A stretch of 64,000 nucleotides of DNA from Acholoe squamosa (GCA_949317995.1 OX439039.1:75588002-75652001); one strand, 5' to 3'; positions 44,741 through 54,854 are shown, counted from the first letter of the stretch. Numbers and translations: made by a program. The notes: generated from the letters alone by a model not told the origin.

Positions 44741-44884
44741 CCTTGTGACGTCACAGAATGACGGAGTACCCTGCCTCCCTGCCTCCTTACCAAGCGTAAA
44801 TTAGCCGCCATTTTTGACCACAGTGCCGCACTAAATGTCACTCACGTTTCCGGTCGGCGTGCATGTCCCTCTCTTCATGACGTC
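44741..44884. promoter_or_regulatory. Candidate bidirectional promoter with two CREs
   Basis: CpG-rich relative to its surroundings. Palindromic CRE TGACGTCA at 44746-44753 and 44878-44885, an ETS-like TTTCCGG (44848-44854) and a minus-strand AAATGGCGGC (YY1-type) at 44804-44813. Short ATG-starting exons point away on both strands. The layout resembles head-to-head gene promoters of animals; the genes themselves are not traced. Confidence 0.4.
44791..44811 (-). CDS. Candidate first coding exon (7 codons), minus strand
   Basis: On the minus strand, AAAATGGCGGCTAATTT opens MAANLRL. The seventh codon ends at 44791, directly followed by GTAAGG (44790-44785), a near-consensus splice donor. The YY1-like ATGGCGGC context at the start codon is typical of TATA-less animal genes. 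No second exon was found to the left, so the call rests on ATG context, donor and promoter setting only. Confidence 0.25.
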
Positions 44885-45007
44885 ATGTCCATCATGGCCG
44901 ACTTTGGCGAAGCACCAGGACAATATTTGTCAGGTTTCTTTTCTATTTCTCTGATTGAACAAGGCGGATGTGTTTCAACATGTGATCCAACTGTTGTTGA
45001 TCATTGA
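44885..45007 (+). CDS. Candidate short coding exon, plus strand
   Basis: Two in-frame ATGs (44885 and 44894) precede a 40-codon frame ending at TGA 45005-45007; the second gives a MADFGEAPGQYL start. A weak donor (CAG then GTTTCT at 44934) could end the exon early. An AATAAA stands at 45035-45040, so a tiny single-exon unit is also possible. The protein is not recognised. The support is the CpG-rich, CRE-containing upstream region. Confidence 0.2.
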   Translation: MSIMADFGEAPGQYLSGFFSISLIEQGGCVSTCDPTVVDH

Positions 45008-45099
45008 AACAAGTGATTAGCTGATAGCATCATCAATAAAGTGGAGTTCATTTAAGACTAAAATGAACACAATAGTTCTGTCCATCATTAGGGCCCCAG

Positions 45100-45250
45100 A
45101 CGGGGGGATCTCATGTCAATTGTCCATTATAAGAAATACGAATATCACTTGTCCCTACCAAAAATCACTTGTTCTTTGTCACTACACAATAGGCTCAGCC
45201 TAATTGTTGTACCGGTAAAGGGAATCGCTATTAAGGGACAAGTGATTTAT
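45100..45250. repeat. TTGTCC-type minisatellite family remnant
   Basis: CTCATGTCAATTGTCC, AATATCACTTGTCC and an inverted GGGACAAGTGATTT share words with the arrays at 3470 and 46540. Confidence 0.45.
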
Positions 45251-45571
45251 TGCCAGGTGGGGGGGGGCTTCTTTGATATAGGGGTGGTCATTTTGAAAAA
45301 GAGCCCCTTGGTGGGAGGGGGGGGGCAAAACGCAATAAACCTTCACACTGTTGAGGTGGGGGGTCAAAACTAAATATGGGCAATTCAAATACCCATCATG
45401 ACGCGTCATTCTATGCGCATATCCGATTTTGGTGGGTCATTTTGCAAAATTAACTCTTAGTGGGGGGGTCACAGCCATTTTTGTCATAGCAGTCAGGGGG
45501 TCGGAAAAAAATTCTGCCTATCTGCCAAAATCCATCAAGCCCCCGCCACGTGGCAATGACTCATCCCTAAG
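45251..45571. repeat. G-rich degenerate repeat, GGTGGGGGGTC words
   Basis: Repeated blocks of G8-10 followed by TCA or CAAAA at about 45258, 45310, 45355 and 45460, with GGGTCATTTTG nearby. It probably belongs to the family of C-rich MITEs seen at 26029-26324. Confidence 0.5.
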
Positions 45572-45951
45572 GGGCCATCCATAAATGACATCATGCAAAA
45601 TTTGACCATCCTCTTCATGCCCAGCAAACTGTCGTCATCTGTCACCATGATTGGTCATCAATGGTGACTCCTTTTTGAGTGATAACTCATTCCGTCATCT
45701 TTCGCCACTGTGTGTTAGACTCATGTGGCATAGCAATTGCTATTCCTGGTGATCTTGTGCTAAAACGGCGTCGTGTTCCATCTAGTGACATGTGTGAGCC
45801 ACTTCACACAGGTTGACGAGGACTCACGACAATTTGCTGGGTGTTTTTTGACAATTTTGCAATGCTTAAGGTATATGGAAAAATTAATTCTGTCATGCCG
45901 GGCCAGACTCCCCCCTCCCCCCTCAAGCATGACGTCATTTGTGGATGGCCT
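45572..45951. mobile_element. MITE with GGGGCCATCCATAAATGAC ends, interrupted
   Basis: Left GGGGCCATCCATAAATGACA (45572-45591) is inverted at the right as GTCATTTGTGGATGGCC (45933-45949), and GCATGAYGTCAT continues it inwards. Nearly all the interior between 45620 and 45841 is the nested CCCAGCAAA element. Confidence 0.75.
45620..45841 (-). mobile_element. Deleted copy of the minisatellite-bearing element
   Basis: Ends CCCAGCAAACTGTCG and AATTTGCTGGG. The left half matches the inverted right flank of 14134-15787 (GTCACCATGATTGGTCATCA, GTGATAACTCA). The right half matches its inverted left flank (GTGAGCCACTTCACACAGG, TTGACGAGGACTC). Both minisatellite arrays are missing. Confidence 0.85.
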
Positions 45952-46150
45952 CTATAAGAGGTAGAGGGGTTGATGCATTTGACAGGGCCAACTCTTTTTA
46001 CCACTTGGTCATTGTTTATCAGTGGGGGGGGGGGGGGGGTCCACACAGATGGGCAAACATTTTTGCCCCCCCCCTGCGCCAGAGGCATGGAGAATTTTCA
46101 TGCCCCTCTTTGATCTATAATAGCGAATAGGCATTGTTATCCATTTTTTA
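45952..46150. mobile_element. C-rich MITE remnant
   Basis: A G17 run, then CCCCCCCCTGCGCC, GGAGAATTTTCATGCCCCTC and TTTGATCTATAATAGCGAA, the same order as inside 26029-26324. Its ends are lost. Confidence 0.55.
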
Positions 46151-46539
46151 TTTGGTCTTCATTGAGATATAAAATGATCTTCCTGAACCAATTAATCTTA
46201 CTGTGGTCCCAAGAAGCTTTGATCTTAACCTACATTATTAACCAATCAAATAAGTCCCTGTATTCACTGCAGAATGTTTTGGGCACATAATATGTAAAAC
46301 CTAGTACCCACCATGCTGGGTTATCAGTGCTTATCACCAGGTGCTGGTTCAAGCAATGGTCGTTCCACTAAGCCTCCATACAGAGCATTTGTCAAATTTT
46401 GACACATCATGAAAATCAGAAAAATGGACTGCCCCAGAAGAAAATTTTGAATAACATGATCTTAAATAGTGCATTTTGGTGGACTTTGAGAATATTCTTT
46501 AGATTTGGATCTATAATAGGAATATTTGATAATTTGTCC
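46151..46539. other. Non-coding spacer
   Basis: Nothing recognisable. Confidence 0.4.
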
Positions 46540-46690
46540 CTATGCTCCCTGTATCACTTGCCCCCCTAACAAATGCCATTTGTCCCTTGTCTCTTTACTC
46601 CCATGTCCCTTATCGATTTTAAGAAGTGGCCTTGTCCCCTTGTCGATTCTAAGAAAGGGGCTTGTCCCCTTGTCGATTTTAGTGGTCAGG
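46540..46690. repeat. CTTGTCC...GTCGATTTTAAGAA tandem repeat
   Basis: Three to four units of TTGTCCCCTTGTCGATTYTA spaced by AAGAARKGGC. Same family as 3470-3690, with the Cs and Ts changed in step (CATGTCC there, CTTGTCC here). Confidence 0.75.
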
Positions 46691-47165
46691 GGCCCTATCA
46701 TTGGTTTCAGTCCTAGTCACAACTCACAGAGCCAATCTCACCCCACCCCAATCCTTTAGGTGGTGCCACACTTAATGCCTAGATTGTGGTTAAATAGCCA
46801 TCTGACACTGAGTTCATGGGTGCAGTGGGGTGTGGGGCTCACCATTCCCTCAACTTACTCCACCAATGTGAGGAGCTGCTCTCGCATAGACTACACTATA
46901 ATAAATCAGTGTGTACACACAGGCCTACATGTATAAATACTGAATTGACATTAATTTCACTACTATGCTCTATTGTCAGCCACACATATAAGCTACAGGC
47001 CTTTGAAGATTTTAACTAAAAGAAATCAAATTGCTCCAATCAGTGGATTTTTTTTAATTAAAAAAAATAAATAAATAACAAAAAGCTATGGGTTGCCAAG
47101 ACCACAGCTTATATGCAAAGTTTACCTGTAACATATCAGCCCTTTTGCTAAAACGTGCAAAATCC
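46691..47165. other. Non-coding spacer
   Basis: A short AT-rich AAATAAATAAAT stretch near 47064-47078; otherwise nothing. Confidence 0.4.
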
Positions 47166-47380
47166 TTAACCCTTTAAGTGCATTGATGTATCATGCTCAA
47201 TAGCCGTAATAATGAATGAATATAGCCCTGGCTACACTCATGCATCATGCCGACCCTGTAGGGTCAATATGCTGCAGAAGGATCAGCATGAAGCCCTCAT
47301 AAACTGCATGGTGCATCATCCTAACCAATGGGCATGATGCACACTTACATCAGCGAAACCTCCCCACTCCTTCAATTAGT
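47166..47380. mobile_element. TTAA two-hairpin MITE, right end eroded
   Basis: TTAACCCTTTAAGTGC start, GCCGACCCTGTAGGGTCAAT and CAATGGGCATGATGCAC inside; no right TTAA. Confidence 0.7.
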
Positions 47381-48213
47381 AATATTGATAATAGATGGCC
47401 ATAGCAATCCCTTTATCTGCAGTAAAGACTAGCATGAAACAGTACTAAATCAAGCCCTCCATATATGTGAGGTGCACTTTTTACACATGGTATCACAGTA
47501 TGTATGAAAAGGTATGAATATTTGGAAAGATGGCTCTGACTATGTAGTGAGCACAGTTGACTAAGTTATCCCAGGTGTTTTTGTGGTCTTGTGGTCACTA
47601 CATCCAGCACCACAGGGGGCCTGCTGCTGGACTCACTGTCCCAGCTCAGGACGAATATTGTGAGCTACACTCATTCATGGGTTGTACCGCTTCAGTCCGT
47701 GTTATGACTGGAATAACAAATCTGGAATAACAAATCCAGTCAAAAATATTAGGATAAGATTTACACTTCTTACCAACAGAAAACAAGAAATGGGTTTCAA
47801 CTTCCCTTTTTCTTCTCCCCCCCCCTCTTGAATTGAATGTATAACGAGAATGGGTAACTACAAAGCTACCCGCATGTTCAGTCATTGTTCCAAAGGTGAT
47901 GCTATGTTCTTCACATCAGTAAACATCTTCCAGTTCATTACATCATATATGCCTATATCACTGGGTATCCCAAAAAAATCTAAACTTTCTCACACCTTTT
48001 ATCCTGAAAGTACCTTAGCCTTAAGCTACGTTAAGGTCAAAGACTATCACCAGGTCACATGACAGTTTAATCATGTGACCTTGTGGTGCCCTCCAGCGGG
48101 CATTCTCCTACAATAAATGGCCTGAATGGGAATTTCCATGCTGAACATTCTGTATAGAGGCCAATCCCCTTTGCTATAACTGTCCACCATTTGATCTCTT
48201 AACAAAGTGCCTT
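47381..48213. other. Non-coding stretch
   Basis: Nothing recognisable. Confidence 0.4.
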
Positions 48214-48370
48214 AATAACCCTTTAAATGCCACAGTGCCAGAGGAGGCCTCCAGATAGATGTCCCTTTGTTGTAATGATGCATCAATGGAGTGCTCACTC
48301 ACCAGTGCTGCATTGATGCATCATGCTGACATTTCCAGAGTGTATTAGCATCATGGATATTAGTGTACAT
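48214..48370. mobile_element. TTAA-family MITE, partial
   Basis: AACCCTTTAAATGCCAC at the left, then GATGCATCAATGGAGTGCTC and its inverted partner around TGCATTGATGCATCATGCTG. The right half is lost. Confidence 0.6.
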
Positions 48371-49158
48371 AATGCCTACCTTTTGGGAGAATCAACCCGA
48401 CAAGGCCAGGAAAGATGAAGACTTGTTTGAATCCTAGAAACAAACCCCCATCTACCAAGATAGCCTTCGACACGAGATTAAAAGATATTTTTGTCGAGTC
48501 CTATGATGAAGCCGCCTCACTATTTTTATCCAAGAAGAACTAATCCACAGCCTTCTTCTTTATGAACAACTAGCGTCGCTCACTTCTGAAGCACCTATTG
48601 TGTTGATTTTGACAAATGACAAAATTCAATTTCCCACAGATTCTAATTAGAATTGGGATTGCCAAACCGCCTCTTATTATCGGCGATAGATTCCGTGTTT
48701 TAACACCTATTGTTTGTGTATTGAATGGCTTTAAGTGGGGAAACCGACATGCAACCAAGGGAATTGTCCCTGACGATGGAATTAGAAATGGGAAAAAGTC
48801 CCTCTTAGCGTCTTCAGCACCAGCAAGACTTGAGGTAGTGGAGACAGGCTGTTCCATCAGTATTGGTGGGGAAAATGGACGGCTAAATATCAGATACAAT
48901 GAAGTTGTTAGTGTACACTGTAACGAGTTGGGGTTATATAACAGGATTTGTTCTCTGTAAATCAACAGGGGAAAGGCAGTATTCTCAAATACACTGTGTG
49001 TCATTGTTTAGTGACAAGCTTTTACCTGTAGATATGTGTGTACTGTGAGTTGTCCTGTATAATTACTCAACCATCCACGTATGTACTAGCTAGGCCAACC
49101 AGTCACCCTGATGGCCCTAATAAGGGTTTACCTAATAGCCTTACCTGTGCCGGTTCTC
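48371..49158. other. Unassigned stretch with overlapping open frames
   Basis: Frames of 114 residues (+, 48616-48960) and 144 residues (-, 48570-49004) overlap over ~345 bases without stops. Neither protein is recognised and neither has a clear splice or promoter context. The even, moderately GC composition differs from the AT-rich surroundings. A lost exon or transposon fragment is possible, and so is chance. Confidence 0.3.
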
Positions 49159-49172
49159 TCACTAGAGGGCAG
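49159..49172 (+). promoter_or_regulatory. CTCF-like motif
   Basis: TCACTAGAGGGCAG is a close match to the CTCF core (first and last bases differ), ten bases before the next element. Confidence 0.3.
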
Positions 49173-49180
49173 CAGTACAG

Positions 49181-49688
49181 CAGTTGAGTCCCGGTCCCTG
49201 CACTCAGTATCCAAAGGGGACGTCACCTGTGTTCTCCATTTTGGAAAACAGCCCCTAATCCACTGATTATCAGGCCCGAAAACCCCCCTTTTTTGTGAAA
49301 ACAGTGGACTTTTGTGGTTTCAAAAACACCCCTATTTCCTCTACATTCTCCACCAGCACAGACATCCTTGGTAACTTTCTGAATTTGCAGTTGGCACATG
49401 TTATATATCCATATTATTTAGGTTCAGGCTCAAGGGAGTAAAAAGTACTAACTTTATTCATTGTATTAGAATATTTAATTAGATAGTGAAGGTGTCTCCA
49501 AGGTCATGCACCCATCAAACAAACCCCATTTTCTTGAATTCCACAGACTTAATTGAAGAAAAAGACCCCTTTTTCTGAAATCAGAGGACATAGAATGTAT
49601 GAGACAAAGCACCCTTTTTCCACGTTTTTAGAATGCAGGTGACAGACCCTCTGTGATGGAAGTGCGGGGGCCGGGAGTTGAGTTCATA
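49181..49688. mobile_element. Element with ~45 bp imperfect inverted ends
   Basis: Left AGTTGAGTCCCGGTCCCTGCACT and GTCACCTGTGTTCT are mirrored at the right by the inverted forms of AACTCCCGGCCCCCGCACT and GTCACCTGCATTCT. The interior repeats CCCCYWTTTCTTG- and AAAACAGTGGAC-like words (ACCCCCCTTTTTTGTGAA, CCCCTTTTTCTGAAAT). No coding frame. Confidence 0.6.
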
Positions 49689-50164
49689 CATGTTCAGTAT
49701 GTATATTCTTTGTGTACATCTCAATCCAATATTTCCCCAGAGCTTATCAATGAATTACAATATGCTAATAACCCCAACAGGTTCAATCTCGCATTTTGCA
49801 CAAGTGATAATGCACAGGGTTATCTGAAAAGAAACTAGGAACAACCAATACTATCCATAGATGGCACCATAACTGTGTCTAAATCTTGAATACAAGTGTC
49901 TGGACTCTGAGGTTGAGGCTAACATAGGCCTTTAGGTTGTATCAGGGCTAAAACTGAATGACCATGATATGTTTTGGATGAGATGGTTCTCTACTTCTCT
50001 CATCCTCAATAATGGCACATCTCTGGGATTGGGGACACTTTTGTCTTCATCAGGCATGCATGGTTCATAGTATCAAGGCATGCACAGAGTGCATACCTAA
50101 ATAAATATCATGGGGATTATCTCATGGACTAACCCACTGGTAGAATATAATAGCAGTACCTATA
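49689..50164. other. Non-coding spacer
   Basis: Nothing recognisable. Confidence 0.4.
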
Positions 50165-50600
50165 TATATACAATACAGTTCCAGTAGATTAACAGCACCT
50201 TGTGCTGTAATCCTACAATCCTAGTTTCTGTGAAAATACAGCAATAGTTGCTGGAACCTCAGTTGCCAGCAAATGCTTCTGTAAATTTACAGTATATTCT
50301 GTTGTTCATTTACAACAAAACTGGCTGTTCATTTACAGAAAATATTATTGTGATTTTACTAGGCATATATATCTGTAATTTTACAATATATTTTGCTGTT
50401 AATTTACAGCATAGGTTTCTGTAGATCTGAATGATCTTGCCACATGGTTACAGTAGTTGTTCCTGTATGATTACTGTGGATTGTGTTGTAGAATTACAGC
50501 AACTCATCCACTGTAGATTTACAGCAAAATGTATTGGAACCAAAGGTGCCAAGGGCTTTTGCTGTAAAATAACCCTGGCTACTACTAACAGTGTATAATA
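50165..50600. repeat. CTGTAAATTTACAGCA-type repeat element
   Basis: CTGTWAWTTTACAG palindromes and half-sites recur about a dozen times, such as CTGTAAATTTACAGTA (50280-50295) and GCTGTTAATTTACAGCA (50393-50409). TTGCCAGCAA near the left and GGTGCCAAGGGC near the right may be internal marks of its ends. Similar arrays occur inside non-autonomous DNA transposons of many chordates. Confidence 0.65.
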
Positions 50601-50608
50601 GAGTAACT

Positions 50609-50775
50609 CTAACCCTTTAAGGGCAGCACCCACAATGGTTGCAAACATTGCTTCTTTTGTCAATCTATAATGATGTACTAATGTGTTGCTGGTAAATTCA
50701 TCAAACCTTGTAATGTCTACGTGTTAGCCAACTGCATTTAGAAATTCACCAGAGCTGCAATTATGCATCACGTTT
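50609..50775. mobile_element. TTAA-family MITE, partial
   Basis: CTAACCCTTTAAGGGCAGC at the left and AGCTGCAATTATGCATCACG at the right end of the match. Hairpins are poorly preserved. Confidence 0.5.
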
Positions 50776-51462
50776 TCACGTTGAAAACGGCATTGCCATT
50801 TGACTTCTTGAAACATATAAAGCTTTGAAATCATGCATAGTTTTAGAAGAGCTGTCATTTGACCAAAAGGAAAGTTTTTTTTCAACCAGTGTTACCCCGG
50901 GGCGGCTAACGACCGGGTACACTATATCACTGTCGCATGCTGGATACCTTGCAGCCAGACATCTGCGCAGTTTCCGTCGAAAGTTATTACGAAACTAAAA
51001 GTTTTGACCCGGATGAAGGAAGCATGTTTTAGACATCATCGATAGTGTCGGAGCGGTTTGTAACTGCTATTGAATGATAAAAAAAAATGTACTAATTTGT
51101 GAAAGGAACTCCGGGTTGTAAAACCGTGGCTTGCCGGATTCTCGTCCCCAGGGATTCAAAGGCAATCAATTTGCCTCTAAAATGTCTAAAGATCCCTCTA
51201 ATCAGCGAATTAGTGGGATTTCATGTCCTTTCTACTGTTTTATTCGACCGGGCAGACTTGGGCTGTAATAAGTTTGCTTAATCTCGTAATTTCAATTCAA
51301 GTAAAATGTGTTCTACTGGAGTTTTGCGTTATTACAGTTATCACAAGGAAAATTGATTATTATGAAATCCAGTTTTAACGTTATTTCAAGTAAATCTATT
51401 TCCTCTGTCTATAGCAGAGACTTCCTGCTGTCTATATCCACCCATGTACGTAACGCATGCAG
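50776..51462. other. CpG-containing stretch, possible 5' region
   Basis: 50895-51270 is richer in CpG than its surroundings (CCCCGGGGCGGC, GACCGGGTAC, CTGCGCAG, TTTCCGTCG). Short ATG frames exist but none is convincing, and no strong donor follows. Could be an unrecognised promoter or an old CpG-rich transposon. Confidence 0.25.
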
Positions 51463-51642
51463 AAGGGGCGGATCCAGAAGGGGTGGTCATGGCGGAACAC
51501 AGCCAAGAAAAGTTGGTCTGGGGGGGGGCACAAGCGGATTTTCGGGCCACATTTCCTATAGTTAAGAGTCATAGCCTGGCCCAATTGCAGGGGGTCTAGG
51601 GGGAGCACGTGCTCCCTAGCCCCCTCCCCCGATCCGCCCCTG
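51463..51642. mobile_element. MITE, AGGGGCGGATCC ends
   Basis: AAGGGGCGGATCC at the left is inverted at the right as GATCCGCCCCTG. The interior holds the perfect 16-base palindrome GGGAGCACGTGCTCCC (51601-51616). This end sequence is a common MITE type in marine invertebrates (general knowledge). Confidence 0.75.
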
Positions 51643-52127
51643 GTTCAACTTCAAGGGACTGTTTTCCCATGTGTTAAGTACTTTACATTCATAATAGATT
51701 AACTTTCATTTATTAAACCCATTCCTGGAGCACAGGTAAACTGATCAGTCATTGGGGCTGCCTCCACGAGCAAAGTGCACCGTGCATTAAAGCACGGTGC
51801 AGTCCTTGGAGGGTTACCGGTAATATGTAATGAGGATATCGTATACACATATGCATGTATACAGCCTTTGTAAATAAACGTTAGCGATATACATTTATAG
51901 ATCAACAAGCGATATTGTAATGTTCACATGAGATATGAAATCAGACACAAGTGTCGGCTATTGGTTTCGTTTTACCCTCATTTATCCAGAACTTTCTATT
52001 TTGAGATCAGATACGTGACTATCATTATTACAAATCATGAATTCTAATGTTTGTCAGGATTTTATAAAACCAATTTTCTTCTTTCTTTTTATCTTCTCTT
52101 TTTGCATCTCATAATATTTTTCCAAGA
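51643..52127. other. Non-coding spacer with a perfect 10 bp hairpin
   Basis: TGCACCGTGC (51776-51785) pairs perfectly with 51792-51801 across ATTAAA. It may be a fragment of a TTAA-family hairpin (CAGTCCTTGGAGGGTTA follows). Confidence 0.45.
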
Positions 52128-52320
52128 TGCATAAGCGTTAGCAACTCGCCAGGGATTTATCTATGCATCACCTTAATCATGCAGGGGTGCATTGACTCTG
52201 CAGGGTCAGCATGATGTTTGAATGCACCACTGGCGATAAGATTTGTATCATGATAGCAAATGACCATAATTAATGTCCTTTGTCACAGTTAAATGGCCTA
52301 TGCAACACTTAAATGGTTAA
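52128..52320. mobile_element. TTAA-family MITE, partial
   Basis: GCAACTCGCCAGGGATTTAT, CTGCAGGGTCAGCATGATG and the right end ACTTAAATGGTTAA (TTAA at 52317-52320). The left end is missing. Confidence 0.6.
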
Positions 52321-52692
52321 CGCTGTGACCTGCAGTCAAACTTCTTTTCACAGCATGCAGGTCCTGTCTTTTCATCGTTATTCTAGGTAACACTTGAACT
52401 TGTGGTAACATCAGGGGATGTCAGAAACCATTGACAAGGTCAGGGAAACCAAATTAGAGAAGGCTTATTTTCAAACAAACTTAAAAAGTTTTTAATAGTA
52501 AAAGGTAGCAAATAACTGAATATGTTGTTAATGCCCCGTTGAAAGGAATTGAGTGTGAGATGAATTTAAGGGTTTGTGTGTAGAACAGGCTTCGGTGAAT
52601 GCATATTCTTAGTCAGACCACAATAGCAATGTGTTGTATGCATTTACTCTAAGAAAATAGTTGTTGAATGTACCATAACATATTATATAACG
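52321..52692. other. Non-coding spacer
   Basis: Nothing recognisable. Confidence 0.4.
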
Positions 52693-52993
52693 GTATACCC
52701 ACTGAACGGGACTCGAATTTCCCTGGAAATTTGGACACACCAAAACATCTTATACTCGAGAAAAAAAAACATGTCCAGCCCCTGGGAATATCCTGAGTCT
52801 TTCCTGGTAATATCATGAGTCTTTCCCAAGAAATTCCCGAGCCATTCTCAAGATCTAGACCTTTCTCAAGTATAAGATGTTATGGCATTTCCAAATTTCT
52901 AGGGAAAATCATGTTCTCTATTCTTGTTGTATTCACAAGTCGGGACTCGAGAAATTCCTGAGTAGTTCTCGAGATCTTGTTCAGTGGGTATAC
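52693..52993. mobile_element. TIR element, GTATACCCACTGAAC ends
   Basis: 15 perfect terminal bases (52693-52707 and 52979-52993). Nested inverted repeats inside (CATCTTATACTCGAGA with CTCAAGTATAAGATG) and CTCGAGA/TTCCCGAG words on both sides. 301 bp, no frame. Confidence 0.85.
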
Positions 52994-53211
52994 TTAGACT
53001 ATATACAATTGGAAGATGGATTTGAAAGGGTAACGCAGGGGTTGTGATGTGAATAATCTGGCCTAACTAGTCCTCGACGTACGTTCCATAAAGGAAGACA
53101 AAGTGGAGTTCTTCAGTGGTGGAGGCTTATTAAGAATGGCCAGGGTCCCCAGAACAAATAACACAAAAAGAGAACCAGGAGAGGAGCTTTTACCGCCGTT
53201 AAGGACCTAAG
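52994..53211. other. Non-coding, possibly upstream of a promoter
   Basis: No element recognised. Confidence 0.35.
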
Positions 53212-53276
53212 GGCGGGAAATAATAGCGGCCCCAAAGTCGTCTGCCTTAGAGGAATGATAGCCAAGGTCAATCAAG
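53212..53276 (+). promoter_or_regulatory. Candidate promoter: E2F and YY1-type sites
   Basis: GGCGGGAAA (53212-53220) is an E2F core, and TCAAGATGGCTGCC (from 53272) is a sense-oriented YY1-type site overlapping an ATG, a combination common at animal start sites without TATA. No transcript evidence can be given. Confidence 0.3.
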
Positions 53277-53561
53277 ATGGCTGCCACGGTCATTAGTTAC
53301 CACAGCTATAAGAAAATGGAGAAAATGAGCGGCTATTCATTATGGACGCCGCCCACAGAGGGACCCACTGCGTCCCTCATCGACTTCCGCCAGCGTCAAT
53401 TACTCCAATATCGCCCACCCACTAGTCTGAGTGATTGCACTGAAAGTGTAACCACTCAGATTCGAATTTCTAATGGTTTTCTCTTTTTAAGTATAATCTC
53501 TGAAATCTTAATTAAAACCAGACAGAATCCATCTTGCAATAAATCTAAACATGTTTTTTAG
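53277..53561 (+). CDS. Candidate first coding exon, protein unknown
   Basis: ATG in a strong context (AAG-ATG-G) opens 94 codons to TAA. The first ~65 residues are polar with aromatic positions (GYSLWTPP, then a DFRQRQLLQYRPP segment) and the sequence is CpG-containing; the last ~25 codons turn AT-rich and hydrophobic, suggesting that a true exon would end earlier. A possible donor is AAGTATAA (GT at 53491), which is weak. I do not recognise the protein and no downstream exon was found. Confidence 0.22.
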   Translation: MAATVISYHSYKKMEKMSGYSLWTPPTEGPTASLIDFRQRQLLQYRPPTSLSDCTESVTTQIRISNGFLFLSIISEILIKTRQNPSCNKSKHVF

Positions 53562-53579
53562 TGGTGTCATTGAGACACG

Positions 53580-53740
53580 AGGGTACACTGTCAGCCTAGC
53601 GCAGTACATTACCGTAGATTGCTTCTTTTTTTCTAGAATACAGTGGTAGTTGCTGTTAGTACAAATTCAATGGCAAATCCAATGGTGCTGTAGCCACTAC
53701 AGTGGCCTTTATAGCCCATTTACAATTGCGGCTGAGAGTG
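53580..53740. repeat. Diverged CTGTA-type element remnant
   Basis: TACACTGTCAGCC, TACAGTGGTAGTTGCTGTTAGTA and GCTGTAGCCACTACAGTGGC resemble the CTGTAAATTTACAG family at 50.2-50.6 kb, but much degraded. Confidence 0.35.
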
Positions 53741-53748
53741 TATTTTCC

Positions 53749-53750
<2 letters not shown>

Positions 53751-53777
<27 letters not shown>
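53751..53777. repeat. Poly(A) tract
   Basis: About 27 consecutive A. It could mark the 3' end of a retroposed copy, but no parent was recognised to its left. Confidence 0.9.
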
Positions 53778-53779
<2 letters not shown>

Positions 53780-54854
53780 CTGCACAATTTATACCTCTCG
53801 GTTAGAAAAGTGCTGGACACCAATCTATCATAGCTGGTTTACAAGCCTTTGCTGAAACACACAGGTAATGTTTCAGAAAACACAACACACTGGTCCATAC
53901 AAACTCCAATTCTAGTAAAGGTGTCTGTATATAGGGACCTAGTGAATGGAGACGCTCCTTCTGGTAGCTATATTTTTACCTCAGAGAGTTCCAGAGGCTG
54001 ACATCTGCCTGCAGTTGGTCAGTTCTCAAAGCTTTAGCTAAAACTTTACATCACTCTCCAAGATCATGATATCATTATTCCCCTACAAAAGACTTTTAAT
54101 GGGAGGGGGGAATGGAGTGGTTGTTGTGTTCTCAGCTTTGCCCAGGTGATATATTCATGATGTACACATTAGACAACCCACAGTATTAAGACATGCTCCA
54201 CACTTGTTTTATTTCTGCAATATTTAGTCACATTGATGAGAATCACCCAGTATGTCCAGAGTGGTGTATTGTGGCAGCCATGTAGGCCCAGAGAGGTTTC
54301 CCGTGTAGGGACATGGGCCCTTGACAGGTCAGAACCAAGGGAGGCTGAGCAGAACTAATCTGTTATGATGCCAGGCCAAACTGGAGTCAAAAGCTACATG
54401 GATACTGTCTTAATGTATAGGGGCTACCTGGGCAATCCATTAGGGTCATAAATATTATGGCACTTATGATTTATCATCTGATGTTTATAGAAAAGTATTG
54501 GTGTGTTTACTTATGGAAATCGTATAGATCCATAGGCATATTGGCCTACATGAAGTTTTCAAACTTTCTTGGGCGCAGGTATTTTTAAGTGTTGTACAAT
54601 GATGTGAAATACCCACCTTGCCACATGATTTATTTGTAGACGGAGCCGATATGAATAGTATGAAATTCAAATAAAGAAAAATCAAGTATAAACCCTTTGC
54701 AAAAAAGGGCAAACTTTTCTATTTCAACAACATATATACAGATGGAAATACCTGATTATAGTACGTTACTCTTCTATTGACTGACTCTGCATTCCATTAC
54801 ACATTAAATATGCCAGTAATGGAAGGTGTGTGTGAAGGTCATCGGTGTGTTACA
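53778..54854. other. Non-coding stretch
   Basis: Nothing recognisable. Confidence 0.4.
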
